A program made the position numbers and the translations under genes. This document shows positions 43,344-52,345 of a DNA stretch of 64,000 nucleotides, piece by piece. Numbering within the stretch: position 1 is the stretch's first letter; each line of letters starts with the position of its first letter. Under the pieces are notes generated by a model. The model ran no database searches and had not been told where the DNA came from. It saw nothing but the letters and a program-made list of their open reading frames with translations. Origin of the DNA: Methanospirillum purgamenti (GTDB taxonomy: Archaea; Halobacteriota; Methanomicrobia; Methanomicrobiales; Methanospirillaceae); NCBI RefSeq assembly GCF_018502485.1, contig NZ_CP075546.1; one strand, given 5' to 3'.

Positions 43344-43805
43344 TTACCTCATTTTATAGAGGAGATCATTGATGTTCTCCCCGTGATAGCCCAGGGAACC
43401 ACCCTGCTGGACAGTCCTCTTCGTAGTCTTATACCCCTTTCGTGGCGGGTGGAGACGAAGTACCGGCTTGAGTCCAGGAACATCTGTCAGACGTGCCTGT
43501 CCACCAGCGAGTGCTGCTGCAAACTCTGAAATTCCACCATACTGAGAATTTTCCTTAACATACTCATCGGTGAGATGCATATCACCAACAAGTCTGCCAC
43601 GGTTCGCAAGCAACTCCTCCAGAGTAGATGCATCCACTTCACCATATGCAATGAAATCCTTGACTTTCCGGATCATACCAGCATATGCCGGAGTGTCCGG
43701 GATCAGAACACAGTGGTTGATATGGTGCAAACGGAGCATCTTAAGGGTGTCTTTGATCTCACGACGGGTTTTAACCGTACCGCGGACCTGTACAACCGCA
43801 TACAT
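43344..43805 (-). CDS. rpl30: Ribosomal protein L30
   Basis: A 153-residue archaeal-length L30 (uL30), longer than the bacterial form of about 60 residues. MYAVVQVRGTVKTRREIKDT and LKMLRLHHINHCVLI are diagnostic; the C-terminal extension contains LRLHPPRKGYKTTKRTVQQGG. Start overlaps the S5 stop by one base. Confidence 0.96.
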   Translation of the reverse strand: MYAVVQVRGTVKTRREIKDTLKMLRLHHINHCVLIPDTPAYAGMIRKVKDFIAYGEVDASTLEELLANRGRLVGDMHLTDEYVKENSQYGGISEFAAALAGGQARLTDVPGLKPVLRLHPPRKGYKTTKRTVQQGGSLGYHGENINDLLYKMR

Positions 43806-44422
43806 TACTCCATTCCTCCAAGACGAATCATGTTGGTTGCCTTAAGTGCATTGAAGGTTGCCTTTGCATAGTTGATGGTGGTCCGGGTCTGTCCCTGGGT
43901 TTGTGCCCAGACGTCACGGATACCTGCAAGTTCAAGCACTTTCTTACCAATATCTCCGGTTACAAGACCGATTCCCTGTGGAGCTGGACGAAGGGTAACA
44001 CGGACACTTCCTGCGTTACCAGTAACCAGCATTGGAATTGAGTGCGGATTACTGCATCCACATTCCCATGAACCACAGCCACGGCGGACTTTAATTAGGT
44101 TAATCTTGGCACTCACGATGGCCTTCTTAATGGCTTCACCGACCTGAGCGTCTTTTCCCTGTCCAAATCCGATGTACCCGTCGCGGTTTCCGACAACCAC
44201 AACTGCTCTGAATTTTACCCGGCGACCAGAATCGGTCATCCGTTGTACCATATTGATGTCGAGCACCTCATCGACGAGGTCTGGAAGGAATGCATCAACG
44301 ATCTCAGGTTCCTTGATGGGTTTCCCACTGGTGAGTATCTCGTCAATACTCTTTATTTCACCAGCCTGGACCATACGTCCAAGACCGGTCAGGGGTACCC
44401 ATTCTGACTTGTCAAATGCCAT
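43805..44422 (-). CDS. rps5: Ribosomal protein S5
   Basis: A 205-residue S5 (uS5). RVKFRAVVVVGNRDGYIGFG and KDAQVGEAIKKAIVSAKINL form the dsRNA-binding half, and the second domain ends RTTINYAKATFNALKATN. A Cys-rich loop RRGCGSWECGCSNPHS is typical of archaeal S5. It sits between L18 and L30. Confidence 0.97.
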   Translation of the reverse strand: MAFDKSEWVPLTGLGRMVQAGEIKSIDEILTSGKPIKEPEIVDAFLPDLVDEVLDINMVQRMTDSGRRVKFRAVVVVGNRDGYIGFGQGKDAQVGEAIKKAIVSAKINLIKVRRGCGSWECGCSNPHSIPMLVTGNAGSVRVTLRPAPQGIGLVTGDIGKKVLELAGIRDVWAQTQGQTRTTINYAKATFNALKATNMIRLGGME

Positions 44423-44423
44423 A

Positions 44424-44951
44424 TCAGTTCAGCTCCCCCATGATTGCGTCAACCGTCGCTGCAACATTTGCAGGAAGATTGGCCGCTCTGTCCGGAGCAT
44501 ATGCCGCAATGTGTTCTCCTTTGCACCGTTCATCTGCCGGAAGAATCTCCTCATTATGAGGGATATCAAAACCAGCCTCTACTGCTCCTTTCAAAGCAGC
44601 AAATACTCGTGCACCACGAGTTGCACGATGCAGACCAATATCAAGAACTGCTCCTTCCTGACCTGCCTTAAGGGCTCGGACTGCCAGAAGCATTCCGGTC
44701 AGGTATGCTGCCGGAGTGTTATTGAGGGAACCTTCATACCCAAATTTTCTTAATTCAGATGAATTGACTGCAACATGAGTCCTGTCGCCTTCCATATGTG
44801 CAGTAATAATCTGACAAATGATATGCCGGTTGGTTTTCCGTACTACCATGCGAGGCCTGGTGGCAACGACCATTTTGGTCCGGGCATGATAGTTAGTTCT
44901 TCCTTCACGTCGTCGACGGAAGGCCACAAAGTACCGTGGGCCGGTTGCCAT
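44424..44951 (-). CDS. rpl18: Ribosomal protein L18
   Basis: A 175-residue 5S rRNA-binding L18 (uL18, archaeal L18/L5e type). FRRRREGRTNYHARTKMVVA and a helix with AAYLTGMLLAVRALKAGQEG are typical. Start overlaps the L19e stop by one base. Confidence 0.96.
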   Translation of the reverse strand: MATGPRYFVAFRRRREGRTNYHARTKMVVATRPRMVVRKTNRHIICQIITAHMEGDRTHVAVNSSELRKFGYEGSLNNTPAAYLTGMLLAVRALKAGQEGAVLDIGLHRATRGARVFAALKGAVEAGFDIPHNEEILPADERCKGEHIAAYAPDRAANLPANVAATVDAIMGELN

Positions 44952-45397
44952 TATTGGTTCCTCCCCATCTCAATCTGTGCTTTCATGTGAGACACAGTTC
45001 TGAACTGTCCTCCAGCTGCACGGCGGTAAAATTTCCGGTACACAGACCGTTCAATTTCTCCGGATTCTCTCAGTTCTCGAAGTACACGACGTTGTGCACG
45101 GATCCGCTGAATCCAACGATCTTTACTGTTCGTACGTGATCCTGCGGCTCCTTTCCTGCGACCCGGACCCTTACAGTGACCATAACTACGTTTGGCCATT
45201 TTTGCACGGGCTCTGCCACGGGAATTTCCCCGCTTCTGGTGGGCTCCTATAATGCCCTCCTGGATCAGGTTTCTGATATCTTCTCGTGAGATGGCCTGCT
45301 GAACTTCAGAGATCTTCTCAGGGTTGAACCATACCCGGTTCACTCCACACCCGAGAACATCTGCAGCGAGGCGTCTCTGACCAGAAATCTGACTCAT
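44951..45397 (-). CDS. rpl19e: Ribosomal protein L19e
   Basis: A 148-residue L19e, a protein confined to archaea and eukaryotes. QRRLAADVLGCGVNRVWFNP opens it, HQKRGNSRGRARAKMAKRSY is the basic tail of the globular part and a long helix with IRAQRRVLRELRESGEIE follows. Start overlaps the L32e stop. Confidence 0.97.
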   Translation of the reverse strand: MSQISGQRRLAADVLGCGVNRVWFNPEKISEVQQAISREDIRNLIQEGIIGAHQKRGNSRGRARAKMAKRSYGHCKGPGRRKGAAGSRTNSKDRWIQRIRAQRRVLRELRESGEIERSVYRKFYRRAAGGQFRTVSHMKAQIEMGRNQ

Positions 45398-45846
45398 TAC
45401 TCTTCCTCCTCGTTAGTTACCCCGGCAGCCTTGTCCTTCTCTGAAGATGCGTTTTTCAGTGCCGGATGACTTGCGTCTTTCCAGTTCAGAATACGAATCT
45501 TCAGTTCAGTTGCCTTATTCTGCACCAGTTCGCGTTTCTTACGCCCGACGGTTGCAGCAATTCTGATTGCCTGGACAGATGGATCGACACCCTCAAGATC
45601 GTTTAAGTTAAAGACTCGAACTTCTTTCAGACCGCACGGGTGCATTCCTCTGACTGCAAGCGGACTTCCATATCCAGGGGTCGGATGTGGACCTTTTGCT
45701 TTACGCTGTTTCCTTTGTTTGCTGTGCAGACCACGGGGACGTCTCCATGAATCGCGGATGGTCTTCTTCTTGTCTACACCTTCACGTTTGAAGCGTGCCT
45801 CTTTTGATTTCCGGACCTTCAGAAGCCGGCGGATTTCATCTGCCAT
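45397..45846 (-). CDS. rpl32e: Ribosomal protein L32e
   Basis: A 149-residue L32e, archaeal/eukaryotic only. RDSWRRPRGLHSKQRKQRKA and GYGSPLAVRGMHPCGLKEVR are diagnostic. The C-terminal acidic tail (NEEEE) is unusual in composition but within the family range. Start overlaps the L6 stop by one base. Confidence 0.97.
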   Translation of the reverse strand: MADEIRRLLKVRKSKEARFKREGVDKKKTIRDSWRRPRGLHSKQRKQRKAKGPHPTPGYGSPLAVRGMHPCGLKEVRVFNLNDLEGVDPSVQAIRIAATVGRKKRELVQNKATELKIRILNWKDASHPALKNASSEKDKAAGVTNEEEE

Positions 45847-46376
45847 TACTGCTCACTCCGTGAAACAATGTATATACCATCCTGGAATACACGGGGATCC
45901 CGGTCCCGGATACGGGTTGCACGTTCGATGTTTGCTGCAGTCGAACCTACAACTTCCTTATCTATTCCGGTAACGGTTACTTCATCACTCCCAACCTTCA
46001 CGGTAGTTCCGGGAAGAATTCGTGCGGTACGGGGATACTTTTCACCAATAAAATTTACAATTTCCAGGCGATCTCCCTGAACCTTTAACTGAATCGGAAA
46101 ATGGGCATATACAACTTTCATTGTGTATAAATATCCCTTGGTAACTCCAGTACACATGTTTGAACAGTGACTTGCAAGGGTACCAACCATTGAAGTTACT
46201 GCTTTCTTTTGTGATTCTGTTGTGAACCGAACATCATCAGAACCGACGATGATCTCAATTCCCGGATGCCACATGTCTCGCTGAAGATTACCTTTCGGCC
46301 CCTTCACATTCAGAACTGAACCATCCATGGAAATTGATACCCCTGAAGGAATGGACACTACTCTCTCTACGGCCAT
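45846..46376 (-). CDS. rpl6: Ribosomal protein L6
   Basis: A 176-residue L6 (uL6) near the sarcin-ricin loop. VSIPSGVSISMDGSVLNVKG and the second domain FPIQLKVQGDRLEIVNFIGE are family-typical. It follows S8 by 9 bases. Confidence 0.97.
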   Translation of the reverse strand: MAVERVVSIPSGVSISMDGSVLNVKGPKGNLQRDMWHPGIEIIVGSDDVRFTTESQKKAVTSMVGTLASHCSNMCTGVTKGYLYTMKVVYAHFPIQLKVQGDRLEIVNFIGEKYPRTARILPGTTVKVGSDEVTVTGIDKEVVGSTAANIERATRIRDRDPRVFQDGIYIVSRSEQ

Positions 46377-46385
46377 TATTTTCCC

Positions 46386-46778
46386 TCAGTAGACATATCC
46401 AAGCAATTCACCGCCGACTCCGTTCCGGCGGGCATCATGATGACCCATGACTCCCTTTGATGTGGAAATCATAAGCATTCCGATACTTTTGGACGGAAGG
46501 TACAGCTGTTCCCAATATTCCATCTCATCTAAAGAGACAGAATACCGGGGTGAAATACAACCACACTTATTGATCAAACCAGACATGATCACATGAAACT
46601 GGCCACCACGACCGTCCTCAATCCGGGTATATTCCTTTATATATCCGGCTTCTTTCATAATGCGGAGGAGCTCACCAATCAGCCTCCCTGCTGGCTGGAC
46701 AATGCATTCTGCCCGGCCGGTATCAGAGGCATTCTTAAGCGTGCTCATAGCATCCGCCACTGTATTCAGTCTTGCCAT
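46386..46778 (-). CDS. rps8: Ribosomal protein S8
   Basis: A 130-residue S8 (uS8), binder of 16S rRNA helix 21. LNTVADAMSTLKNASDTGRA opens it and the end MISTSKGVMGHHDARRNGVG is the conserved C-terminal motif, here with an archaeal GGELLGYVY tail. Confidence 0.97.
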   Translation of the reverse strand: MARLNTVADAMSTLKNASDTGRAECIVQPAGRLIGELLRIMKEAGYIKEYTRIEDGRGGQFHVIMSGLINKCGCISPRYSVSLDEMEYWEQLYLPSKSIGMLMISTSKGVMGHHDARRNGVGGELLGYVY

Positions 46779-46788
46779 GAAACTCCCC

Positions 46789-46959
46789 TCAGTTCAGTTT
46801 TTTAAAGCCCATTTTCGGTGCCCATTCGCGGAAACACTGTCGACAGAAGAAAATATTGTATCTGCGGACAAGTCCCTGTTTCCGGCCACAAAGTAAGCAT
46901 TCGTGAGATCCACGTCCAAAAATTTTGGTCCGTTCTTTCCCAGCTTTATTATTGGCCAT
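46789..46959 (-). CDS. rps14: Ribosomal protein S14, zinc-binding type
   Basis: A 56-residue S14 (uS14) read directly from the sequence between S8 and L5. The four zinc ligands are in ECLLCGRKQ and FFCRQCFREWA (C-x2-C ... C-x2-C). The end KMGFKKLN is typical. Its ATG overlaps the L5 stop by one base (TAATG). Confidence 0.95.
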   Translation of the reverse strand: MANNKAGKERTKIFGRGSHECLLCGRKQGLVRRYNIFFCRQCFREWAPKMGFKKLN

Positions 46960-47465
46960 TACTGTACCTCCACGTTAAAGTGGTCCTTAAGGAAGAGTTT
47001 CGCATCATCAACAGTTACCAGCTGTTTAAGTGGCAGTTTTTTCTGTTGGATGTGCCGTCTTGCAATCCGGACACCATTTCTTCTGAGAACAACAGTCACA
47101 TCAAGACCAAAAATACCAACTTTTGGATCGTAACTCTGGCCCGGGTAATCAGTATGTTCTTCAATTCCAAAGGAAAAGTTCCCCTGTTTATCAAATGCGC
47201 GGGAATTTATTTTATTCTCAACGATACGAATTGAGGTTTCAAGGAACTTTTCAGCGGTTTCACCCCGAAGAGTGACACGGCAGCTCATGGGGGCACCCTT
47301 CCGGATACCAAATGCTGGGAGAGTCTGCTTTGCAACACTCCGAACCGGAGTATTTCCGGTAATCTCGGAGATGATTCGCTCGGCATTCACCAGTTTGTCA
47401 CCAGCTTCTCCAACACCCATGTGAACAACTACCTTATCAACAGCCACTGAACGATTTGGGTTCAT
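46959..47465 (-). CDS. rpl5: Ribosomal protein L5
   Basis: A 168-residue L5 (uL5), 5S rRNA-binding. VDKVVVHMGVGEAGDKLVNA, RSVAKQTLPAFGIRKGAPMS and GIEEHTDYPGQSYDPKVGIF are diagnostic. Start overlaps the S4e stop by 4 bases. Confidence 0.97.
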   Translation of the reverse strand: MNPNRSVAVDKVVVHMGVGEAGDKLVNAERIISEITGNTPVRSVAKQTLPAFGIRKGAPMSCRVTLRGETAEKFLETSIRIVENKINSRAFDKQGNFSFGIEEHTDYPGQSYDPKVGIFGLDVTVVLRRNGVRIARRHIQQKKLPLKQLVTVDDAKLFLKDHFNVEVQ

Positions 47466-48187
47466 TCCTCAATCCCCCAGCGATCAATTGCAGGTGACTC
47501 TTTACCAACCATGACAACATAATCTTCAATGGTCTCAAAAGTCTCACCAGAACGCTCATCTGTCAGAATGACCCGGTTTGGAAGACTTCCCGGAACTGAA
47601 ATACATTCAGTAATTCTGGCAACAACACCAGAATGTTTTCCTCCGATAATCATTGCCATATTACCGGTCTGATACGGGAAGTAATCAATTATTTCATTTT
47701 TTTGTCCTTCTTTTAAGGAAAGAACAATTGAATCACCAGGTTTATACTGCTTGTCAGTAAGAACATTTGAACCATCACGAAGGTTGAGCTGAACTTTGCC
47801 ACCTTTAACAATGGTCTTGTTGGTGATTTTCACGAGACGTGAAGATGCTGCTTCTTCATCGATCGGAATAGTAACATGACGTCCCTTTTTGTCACGAAGG
47901 ATCCGGTAGTGCTTTCCGCTTTTCGGAATTGAAACAATATCAAAGATACCAATTCCCATATCCGTGCGACGGACCGGTCTGCCATTGACAATAATCTCAC
48001 GCTCACGGAGAACGTGTTTTGCTTCCTTCATGTTCCGGACGATGCCCATCTGGTCACGTGCCCAGACAACGATCGGAAGTGCATTTTTGTTGTGCGGGCC
48101 TGGAGAAGTCTTGGTAACGAACTTTTCCGACTTGCGTGCAATTCCCCATGATTTTGGTGATACAACCCGCTTGAGGTGATGTCCCAT
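47462..48187 (-). CDS. rps4e: Ribosomal protein S4e
   Basis: A 241-residue S4e, archaeal/eukaryotic. MGHHLKRVVSPKSWGIARKS, the S4-like segment REREIIVNGRPVRRTDMGIG and the KOW region GGKHSGVVARI are visible. It precedes L5 in the conserved order. Confidence 0.97.
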   Translation of the reverse strand: MGHHLKRVVSPKSWGIARKSEKFVTKTSPGPHNKNALPIVVWARDQMGIVRNMKEAKHVLREREIIVNGRPVRRTDMGIGIFDIVSIPKSGKHYRILRDKKGRHVTIPIDEEAASSRLVKITNKTIVKGGKVQLNLRDGSNVLTDKQYKPGDSIVLSLKEGQKNEIIDYFPYQTGNMAMIIGGKHSGVVARITECISVPGSLPNRVILTDERSGETFETIEDYVVMVGKESPAIDRWGIEE

Positions 48188-48189
48188 CT

Positions 48190-48552
48190 TTACTCACCAC
48201 TCAGTTTCTGTTCACGTCGCTTGTCCTCAAGGTTCAGCTCGGTGATCATCACATTGGATGGATCAACCGGACGGGGAACTTCAGTTCCATCTGCCTTCTT
48301 TACTGAGACACCGTCAACGACAATCCGTGCATCCTTGGTGATGACAAAATCAACTAATCCTTCGGTTCCGGCATGATCTCCACGGAGAACCTTCACCGTA
48401 TCGCCTTTGATAACACGAATGCTCCGGCGTTTGTACTTCCCCTGCAGTTCTTTTGAAAGAGCAGCATGAAGAAGTGAGCCACGCATATGATGCGGAGCAT
48501 TGTACCGGGCCTTTCTCTGTTTTCTTGGCTGACTGCTAATTACTCGTACCAT
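48190..48552 (-). CDS. rpl24: Ribosomal protein L24
   Basis: A 120-residue L24 (uL24) with KOW motif VIKGDTVKVLRGDHAGTEG. I start at the ATG 48552 (MVRVISSQPRKQRKARY), which is standard for archaea, rather than at the longer frame to 48618 that runs into L14. Confidence 0.96.
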   Translation of the reverse strand: MVRVISSQPRKQRKARYNAPHHMRGSLLHAALSKELQGKYKRRSIRVIKGDTVKVLRGDHAGTEGLVDFVITKDARIVVDGVSVKKADGTEVPRPVDPSNVMITELNLEDKRREQKLSGE

Positions 48553-48562
48553 GCACCTGTCC

Positions 48563-48961
48563 TCACACAATGATGGTGGCCATAGAGCCGATACGGGGAT
48601 ACCGGATTGCGACTTCACGGGCTACCGGACCTTTAATCTCTGTTCCCCTTGGTTCATTCTTGTCATCGACAACGACAACTGCATTATCCTCGAAACTGAG
48701 ACGAAGACCACTTGGTCGGCGGATCTCCTTTTTCTGACGGATAACAACAGCACGGACAAGTTTTCTCCGCATATCAGGGGTTCCTTTCTTTACTGACACT
48801 GTTGCAATATCTGCAAGGCCAAGCTTTGGCTGACGACGGCGGACACCGTGGTATCCAAAAACCGAAACGACCTGAACAACACGTGCTCCCGTGTTATCTG
48901 CACAGGTCAGTTTGGTTCCGGTACTTACTGCACGTGGGACTTTTATCCCAAGACCCTTCAT
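48563..48961 (-). CDS. rpl14: Ribosomal protein L14
   Basis: A 132-residue L14 (uL14). KLTCADNTGARVVQVVSVFG and RAVVIRQKKEIRRPSGLRLS are diagnostic. Start overlaps the S17 stop by 4 bases. Confidence 0.97.
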   Translation of the reverse strand: MKGLGIKVPRAVSTGTKLTCADNTGARVVQVVSVFGYHGVRRRQPKLGLADIATVSVKKGTPDMRRKLVRAVVIRQKKEIRRPSGLRLSFEDNAVVVVDDKNEPRGTEIKGPVAREVAIRYPRIGSMATIIV

Positions 48962-49284
48962 GACCGGTTCACCTCAACCACAACATAGGTTTTTGTTTTG
49001 GAGAGTGGCCTGCACTCTGCTATACTAACCATGTCACCAACCCGTGCATGCAGGCATGGGGGATTGTGTGCATGGATTTTTGAACTCCGTTTCTCGTATC
49101 GCTGATATTTTCTGACAAAATGAAGGTAGTCCCGCTGAACTACAATCGATCCTGTCATTTTATCGCTCACGACCTTGCCGGTGATCACCTGGCCGCGCAC
49201 CGGCAAGGTGCCGTGAAACGGGCAGTTTACGTCACTGCAATCCTTTTCTGGGACTGGGACGTTTAATCCGATATCTCTTGCCAT
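48958..49284 (-). CDS. rps17: Ribosomal protein S17
   Basis: A 108-residue S17 (uS17). DVNCPFHGTLPVRGQVITGK is the archaeal N-terminal segment and RYEKRSSKIHAHNPPCLHAR the OB-fold core. It follows the RNase P subunit by 9 bases. Confidence 0.97.
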   Translation of the reverse strand: MARDIGLNVPVPEKDCSDVNCPFHGTLPVRGQVITGKVVSDKMTGSIVVQRDYLHFVRKYQRYEKRSSKIHAHNPPCLHARVGDMVSIAECRPLSKTKTYVVVEVNRS

Positions 49285-49293
49285 TATGAGCCT

Positions 49294-49569
49294 CTATCTC
49301 TTGATTCGCATGCTGATGCGTTTCTCTGGTGCCATGATGAGCACCGTACCGGTTACATCAACACGTTTTCCTGAAGGAAGGGTGAATCGAAAGATTACAC
49401 CCTTTTTTGCCACTTTTTTGACTTCGGTCTCGGTTTTGATGAAGATCATATTTCGTGTCTCCATCGCAACCAGACCAGATATTCCATTCAGGTACTGGTT
49501 TTGTGCTTGTTCCACCCTGACATCCAGCCCGGTAAATTCATGCCGGAGGATGTTCTGCGGGGTGATCAT
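49294..49569 (-). CDS. rnp1: Ribonuclease P protein component 1 (Rpp29/Pop4)
   Basis: A 91-residue archaeal RNase P subunit, homologue of eukaryotic Pop4/Rpp29, that pairs with Rpp21 to assist tRNA 5' processing. NILRHEFTGLDVRVEQAQNQ, GLVAMETRNMIFIKT and FRFTLPSGKRVDVTG are diagnostic. It occupies its usual place between L29 and S17; the ATG overlaps the L29 stop by 4 bases. Confidence 0.95.
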   Translation of the reverse strand: MITPQNILRHEFTGLDVRVEQAQNQYLNGISGLVAMETRNMIFIKTETEVKKVAKKGVIFRFTLPSGKRVDVTGTVLIMAPEKRISMRIKR

Positions 49570-49769
49570 GCATGCATTCTGCGGTTCTGCTCGGTTTTCA
49601 TCCGGGCGATGGTCCGGCGGATTTCACGAATCCGACCAGCGTTTTCAGTGGATCCTCCGGCGCTGACTTTTCCATGGTACTGGATCAGTTCCATCCGGAG
49701 TTTGTCAACCTGTTCAACAAGTTCTACATCTGAGAGCTGTGAAACATCCCGTGCACGGAAGATTGCCAT
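49566..49769 (-). CDS. rpl29: Ribosomal protein L29
   Basis: A 67-residue L29 (uL29), two helices. MAIFRARDVSQLSDVELVEQ and IREIRRTIARMKTEQNRR are typical. It starts directly after the S3 stop. Confidence 0.96.
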   Translation of the reverse strand: MAIFRARDVSQLSDVELVEQVDKLRMELIQYHGKVSAGGSTENAGRIREIRRTIARMKTEQNRRMHA

Positions 49770-50483
49770 TTATTCTTCCTCCATGAACTCATCTGGCTCA
49801 TCCACGATTGCATCAAGATCTAACTCTTCCTCTTCATAATCATTTGAGATACGAGTGATGTGAGCCATATTTCTCTGTTTCTTGGTTACTTCTGCAGTAA
49901 CCTCGAAATGATCAGGAAGTAATGCACCTGGCGGAATGAGGCGGACTTGGACACCAATAACACCCAGTTTCTTGATTGCAACGGCATATCCCTTGTCAAC
50001 GAGGGTGTTGACTGGATCACCAGAGTGTTTGATATATCCTTCAGTGAATTTCTGGACACGACCACGGGCCCCGGTAAGCTTACCGGAGATGACAACCTCA
50101 CATCCAAGTGCACCAGAGTCCATAATCCGTCTGAGGGTTGAAGAACCCGCTTTTCTGAAATACCAACCACGTTCAAGAGCACTTGCAAGTCGCTCAGCCA
50201 TAATCTGGGCATTCAGGTTTGGATTGTCAACCTGCTGGACCTCAATCTGCGGAGATTCAACGCCATACGTAGTTGCAAGATCCTGCGTCAGAGATCTGAC
50301 AACCTTACCACCCTTTCCTATGACAATACCTGGCTTTTCAGCAAAGATTGTCACCTGGGTGCCAAGGGGAGTCCTGATAAGATCCATCCCTCCGTATCCT
50401 GCACGTTTCAGTTCGTGACCAAGATGTCTTTCTACGCGGACTTTTCTGACCCCGTCTGCAACAAATTTTCGTTCTACTGCCAC
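49770..50483 (-). CDS. rps3: Ribosomal protein S3
   Basis: A 237-residue S3 (uS3). VERKFVADGVRKVRVERHL, the KH motif PGIVIGKGGKVVRSLTQDL and GCEVVISGKLTGARGRVQKF are diagnostic; the end is acidic (EEEELDLDAIVDEPDEFMEEE-like, an archaeal feature). I chose the GTG at 50483, which has GGAGG 10 bases upstream and falls 4 bases after the L22 stop, over the longer frame to 50519. Confidence 0.95.
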   Translation of the reverse strand: MAVERKFVADGVRKVRVERHLGHELKRAGYGGMDLIRTPLGTQVTIFAEKPGIVIGKGGKVVRSLTQDLATTYGVESPQIEVQQVDNPNLNAQIMAERLASALERGWYFRKAGSSTLRRIMDSGALGCEVVISGKLTGARGRVQKFTEGYIKHSGDPVNTLVDKGYAVAIKKLGVIGVQVRLIPPGALLPDHFEVTAEVTKKQRNMAHITRISNDYEEEELDLDAIVDEPDEFMEEE

Positions 50484-50487
50484 AATA

Positions 50488-50952
50488 TCAGGCCTCCTGC
50501 TCACGGACGACCAGCTCAATGTTTACGGTCTGACGGTCTTTCGGAGTTGCCCGTCCCATTGCACGAGGCATGAAACTCCGTCTTCTGATACCCCGGTTTG
50601 CTGAAACATGAACAATCCGGAGTTGTTCTCCTTCAAGACCATTGTATTCAGCATTTTTCCGGACATTATTAAGCAGCCGGAGATATACGCGGCTTGCTTT
50701 CTGTGGGTACCGGCCGGCATCCCAGCCGACAAGTCCCTTCCGATGAGGGACATCACGGTTGAACCGTTTGAACGGGATCGGTTTTTGAAGAGCAACGACA
50801 CTCTGCAGATACTCTGCTGCGTCGTCAAGCTTCATACCTCTGATAAAGCTGGCAATCTCAATTGCATGCTTTGGTGATATCGGAGCCTCGTTCACGCGTC
50901 CCCGGGCGATGTCCTTCCCGGTTACCTGGTTTGAATAATCAAATCTGGCCAT
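50488..50952 (-). CDS. rpl22: Ribosomal protein L22
   Basis: A 154-residue L22 (uL22). SPKHAIEIASFIRGMKLDDA and YRPRAMGRATPK-like FMPRAMGRATPKDRQTVNIE are diagnostic. The ATG at 50952 gives MARFDYSNQ; an ATG at 50958 overlapping the S19 stop (TGATG) is equally possible and adds two residues. Confidence 0.95.
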   Translation of the reverse strand: MARFDYSNQVTGKDIARGRVNEAPISPKHAIEIASFIRGMKLDDAAEYLQSVVALQKPIPFKRFNRDVPHRKGLVGWDAGRYPQKASRVYLRLLNNVRKNAEYNGLEGEQLRIVHVSANRGIRRRSFMPRAMGRATPKDRQTVNIELVVREQEA

Positions 50953-50957
50953 ATTCA

Positions 50958-51371
50958 TCACTTCAGCGGAACGAATTTACTCGACCTGGTTGCACCAATA
51001 CCGGCTGAACCGTGGGTAACCCGCCTTCTGGTTAATGCAAACTCTCCAAGGTAGTGGAATACAGATTCCGGCTGGAGTTCTACACGGATAAATTCCTTAC
51101 CATTGTAGATCTCAATTTCGCGACCAATCATCTCTGGAAGAATGATCATGTCACGCTGATGAGTTCTGATTCGTGAACCTCCACTGCGGATATCTGAAAG
51201 GAGTTTTTCCTCTCCAATCGTCCAACCACGGTTTACTTTTCTCCGGGCATAGGACGGCATGACCGGAAGCAGATCCTGCAGACTCATTTCACGGAGTTCG
51301 TCAATCTTATAGCCATGGTAGGTAAATTCCTCCTTCCGTCGTGGCAGTTTCTTCTGTACTTTCTTTGCCAT
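50958..51371 (-). CDS. rps19: Ribosomal protein S19
   Basis: A 137-residue S19 (uS19), archaeal length. The N-terminus MAKKVQKKLPRRKEEFTYHG is followed by SLQDLLPVMPSYARRKVNRG and the C-terminal FHYLGEFALTRRRVTHGSAG. Start chosen at 51371 rather than three codons earlier. Confidence 0.95.
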   Translation of the reverse strand: MAKKVQKKLPRRKEEFTYHGYKIDELREMSLQDLLPVMPSYARRKVNRGWTIGEEKLLSDIRSGGSRIRTHQRDMIILPEMIGREIEIYNGKEFIRVELQPESVFHYLGEFALTRRRVTHGSAGIGATRSSKFVPLK

Positions 51372-51376
51372 TCCGT

Positions 51377-52087
51377 TCACCTCCGTCCTGTCCGCCGGGC
51401 TGCGATATGTCCTACCTTTCTACCCGGAGAAGTTCCACGGCTTACCGTCTTCGGTCTACCCGGATGCTGATGACCACCGCCACCAAATGGGTGATCGATA
51501 ACATTCATGGCAATACCTCTGACACGCGGCCAGGTACTTGCGGTATTTTTCATCTTATGGTATTTCTTACCGGCTTTCACGAATGGTTTTTCACTTCGTC
51601 CTCCACCAGCAACAATACCAATTGTTGCACGACACTGTCCGTTGAACCACTTTGTGGAACCACTTGGCATCCGGACAGCAACACGGCCTTCCAGCTTATC
51701 AGTAACAGTTGCCTGCACACCACTTGCACGGACAAACTTGCCACCGTCATTTGGATATGCTTCAATATTGCAGACCGAAGACCCGGTTGGAATTGCCTGA
51801 AGTGGAAGAGTGTTGCCATTCTTTATCTCTGCTTCAGCACCCCAGGTCAGCACATCTCCAATACCCATTCCTTCTGTAACCAGAACGTAGGTTTTCTCCC
51901 CACCTGGAACATCGACAAGTGCGATTGGAGTGTGACGGGCCGGATCGTGTTCAATATCAACAATCTTGTAGCTAAGGGTTTCGCCAGCTCGACCAAGATG
52001 TTTCAGTGCTGCCTTATACCGGTGTGATGGTGCACGATATGTCGGGCTTCCATGTCCACGACTTTGAGTTGTAATTCTATGTCCCAT
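51377..52087 (-). CDS. rpl2: Ribosomal protein L2
   Basis: A 236-residue L2 (uL2), needed for peptidyl transfer. VIDIEHDP-like YKIVDIEHDPARHTPIALVD, AIPTGSSVCNIEAYPNDGGK and the catalytic-region RGIAMNVIDHPFGGGGHQHP are diagnostic. Confidence 0.97.
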   Translation of the reverse strand: MGHRITTQSRGHGSPTYRAPSHRYKAALKHLGRAGETLSYKIVDIEHDPARHTPIALVDVPGGEKTYVLVTEGMGIGDVLTWGAEAEIKNGNTLPLQAIPTGSSVCNIEAYPNDGGKFVRASGVQATVTDKLEGRVAVRMPSGSTKWFNGQCRATIGIVAGGGRSEKPFVKAGKKYHKMKNTASTWPRVRGIAMNVIDHPFGGGGHQHPGRPKTVSRGTSPGRKVGHIAARRTGRR

Positions 52088-52096
52088 GCTGGCACC

Positions 52097-52345
52097 TCAC
52101 ATGATTCCGAGTCGGCTGAGGATTTCTTCAGCAGCTTTCGGATTTGAAAAACTCACCATTGCTTTCTTTTCTCCCCGGTTTGTCATCAGGGTCCGAACTG
52201 CAATAACAGGCTGATCAAACATCTTTTCAATTGCGAGTTTGATCTGATCCTTGGATGCTTTCCGGTCAACAATGAACTGCAGCTGACCGTCTCGCTCAAC
52301 AATCATGCTTGCCTTTTCAGTTGCGTATGGATATTTCAGAATCAT
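52097..52345 (-). CDS. rpl23: Ribosomal protein L23
   Basis: An 82-residue L23 (uL23) at the exit tunnel. YPYATEKASMIVERDGQLQF and NRGEKKAMVSFSNPKAAEEI are typical. Start overlaps the L4 stop by one base. Confidence 0.96.
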   Translation of the reverse strand: MILKYPYATEKASMIVERDGQLQFIVDRKASKDQIKLAIEKMFDQPVIAVRTLMTNRGEKKAMVSFSNPKAAEEILSRLGIM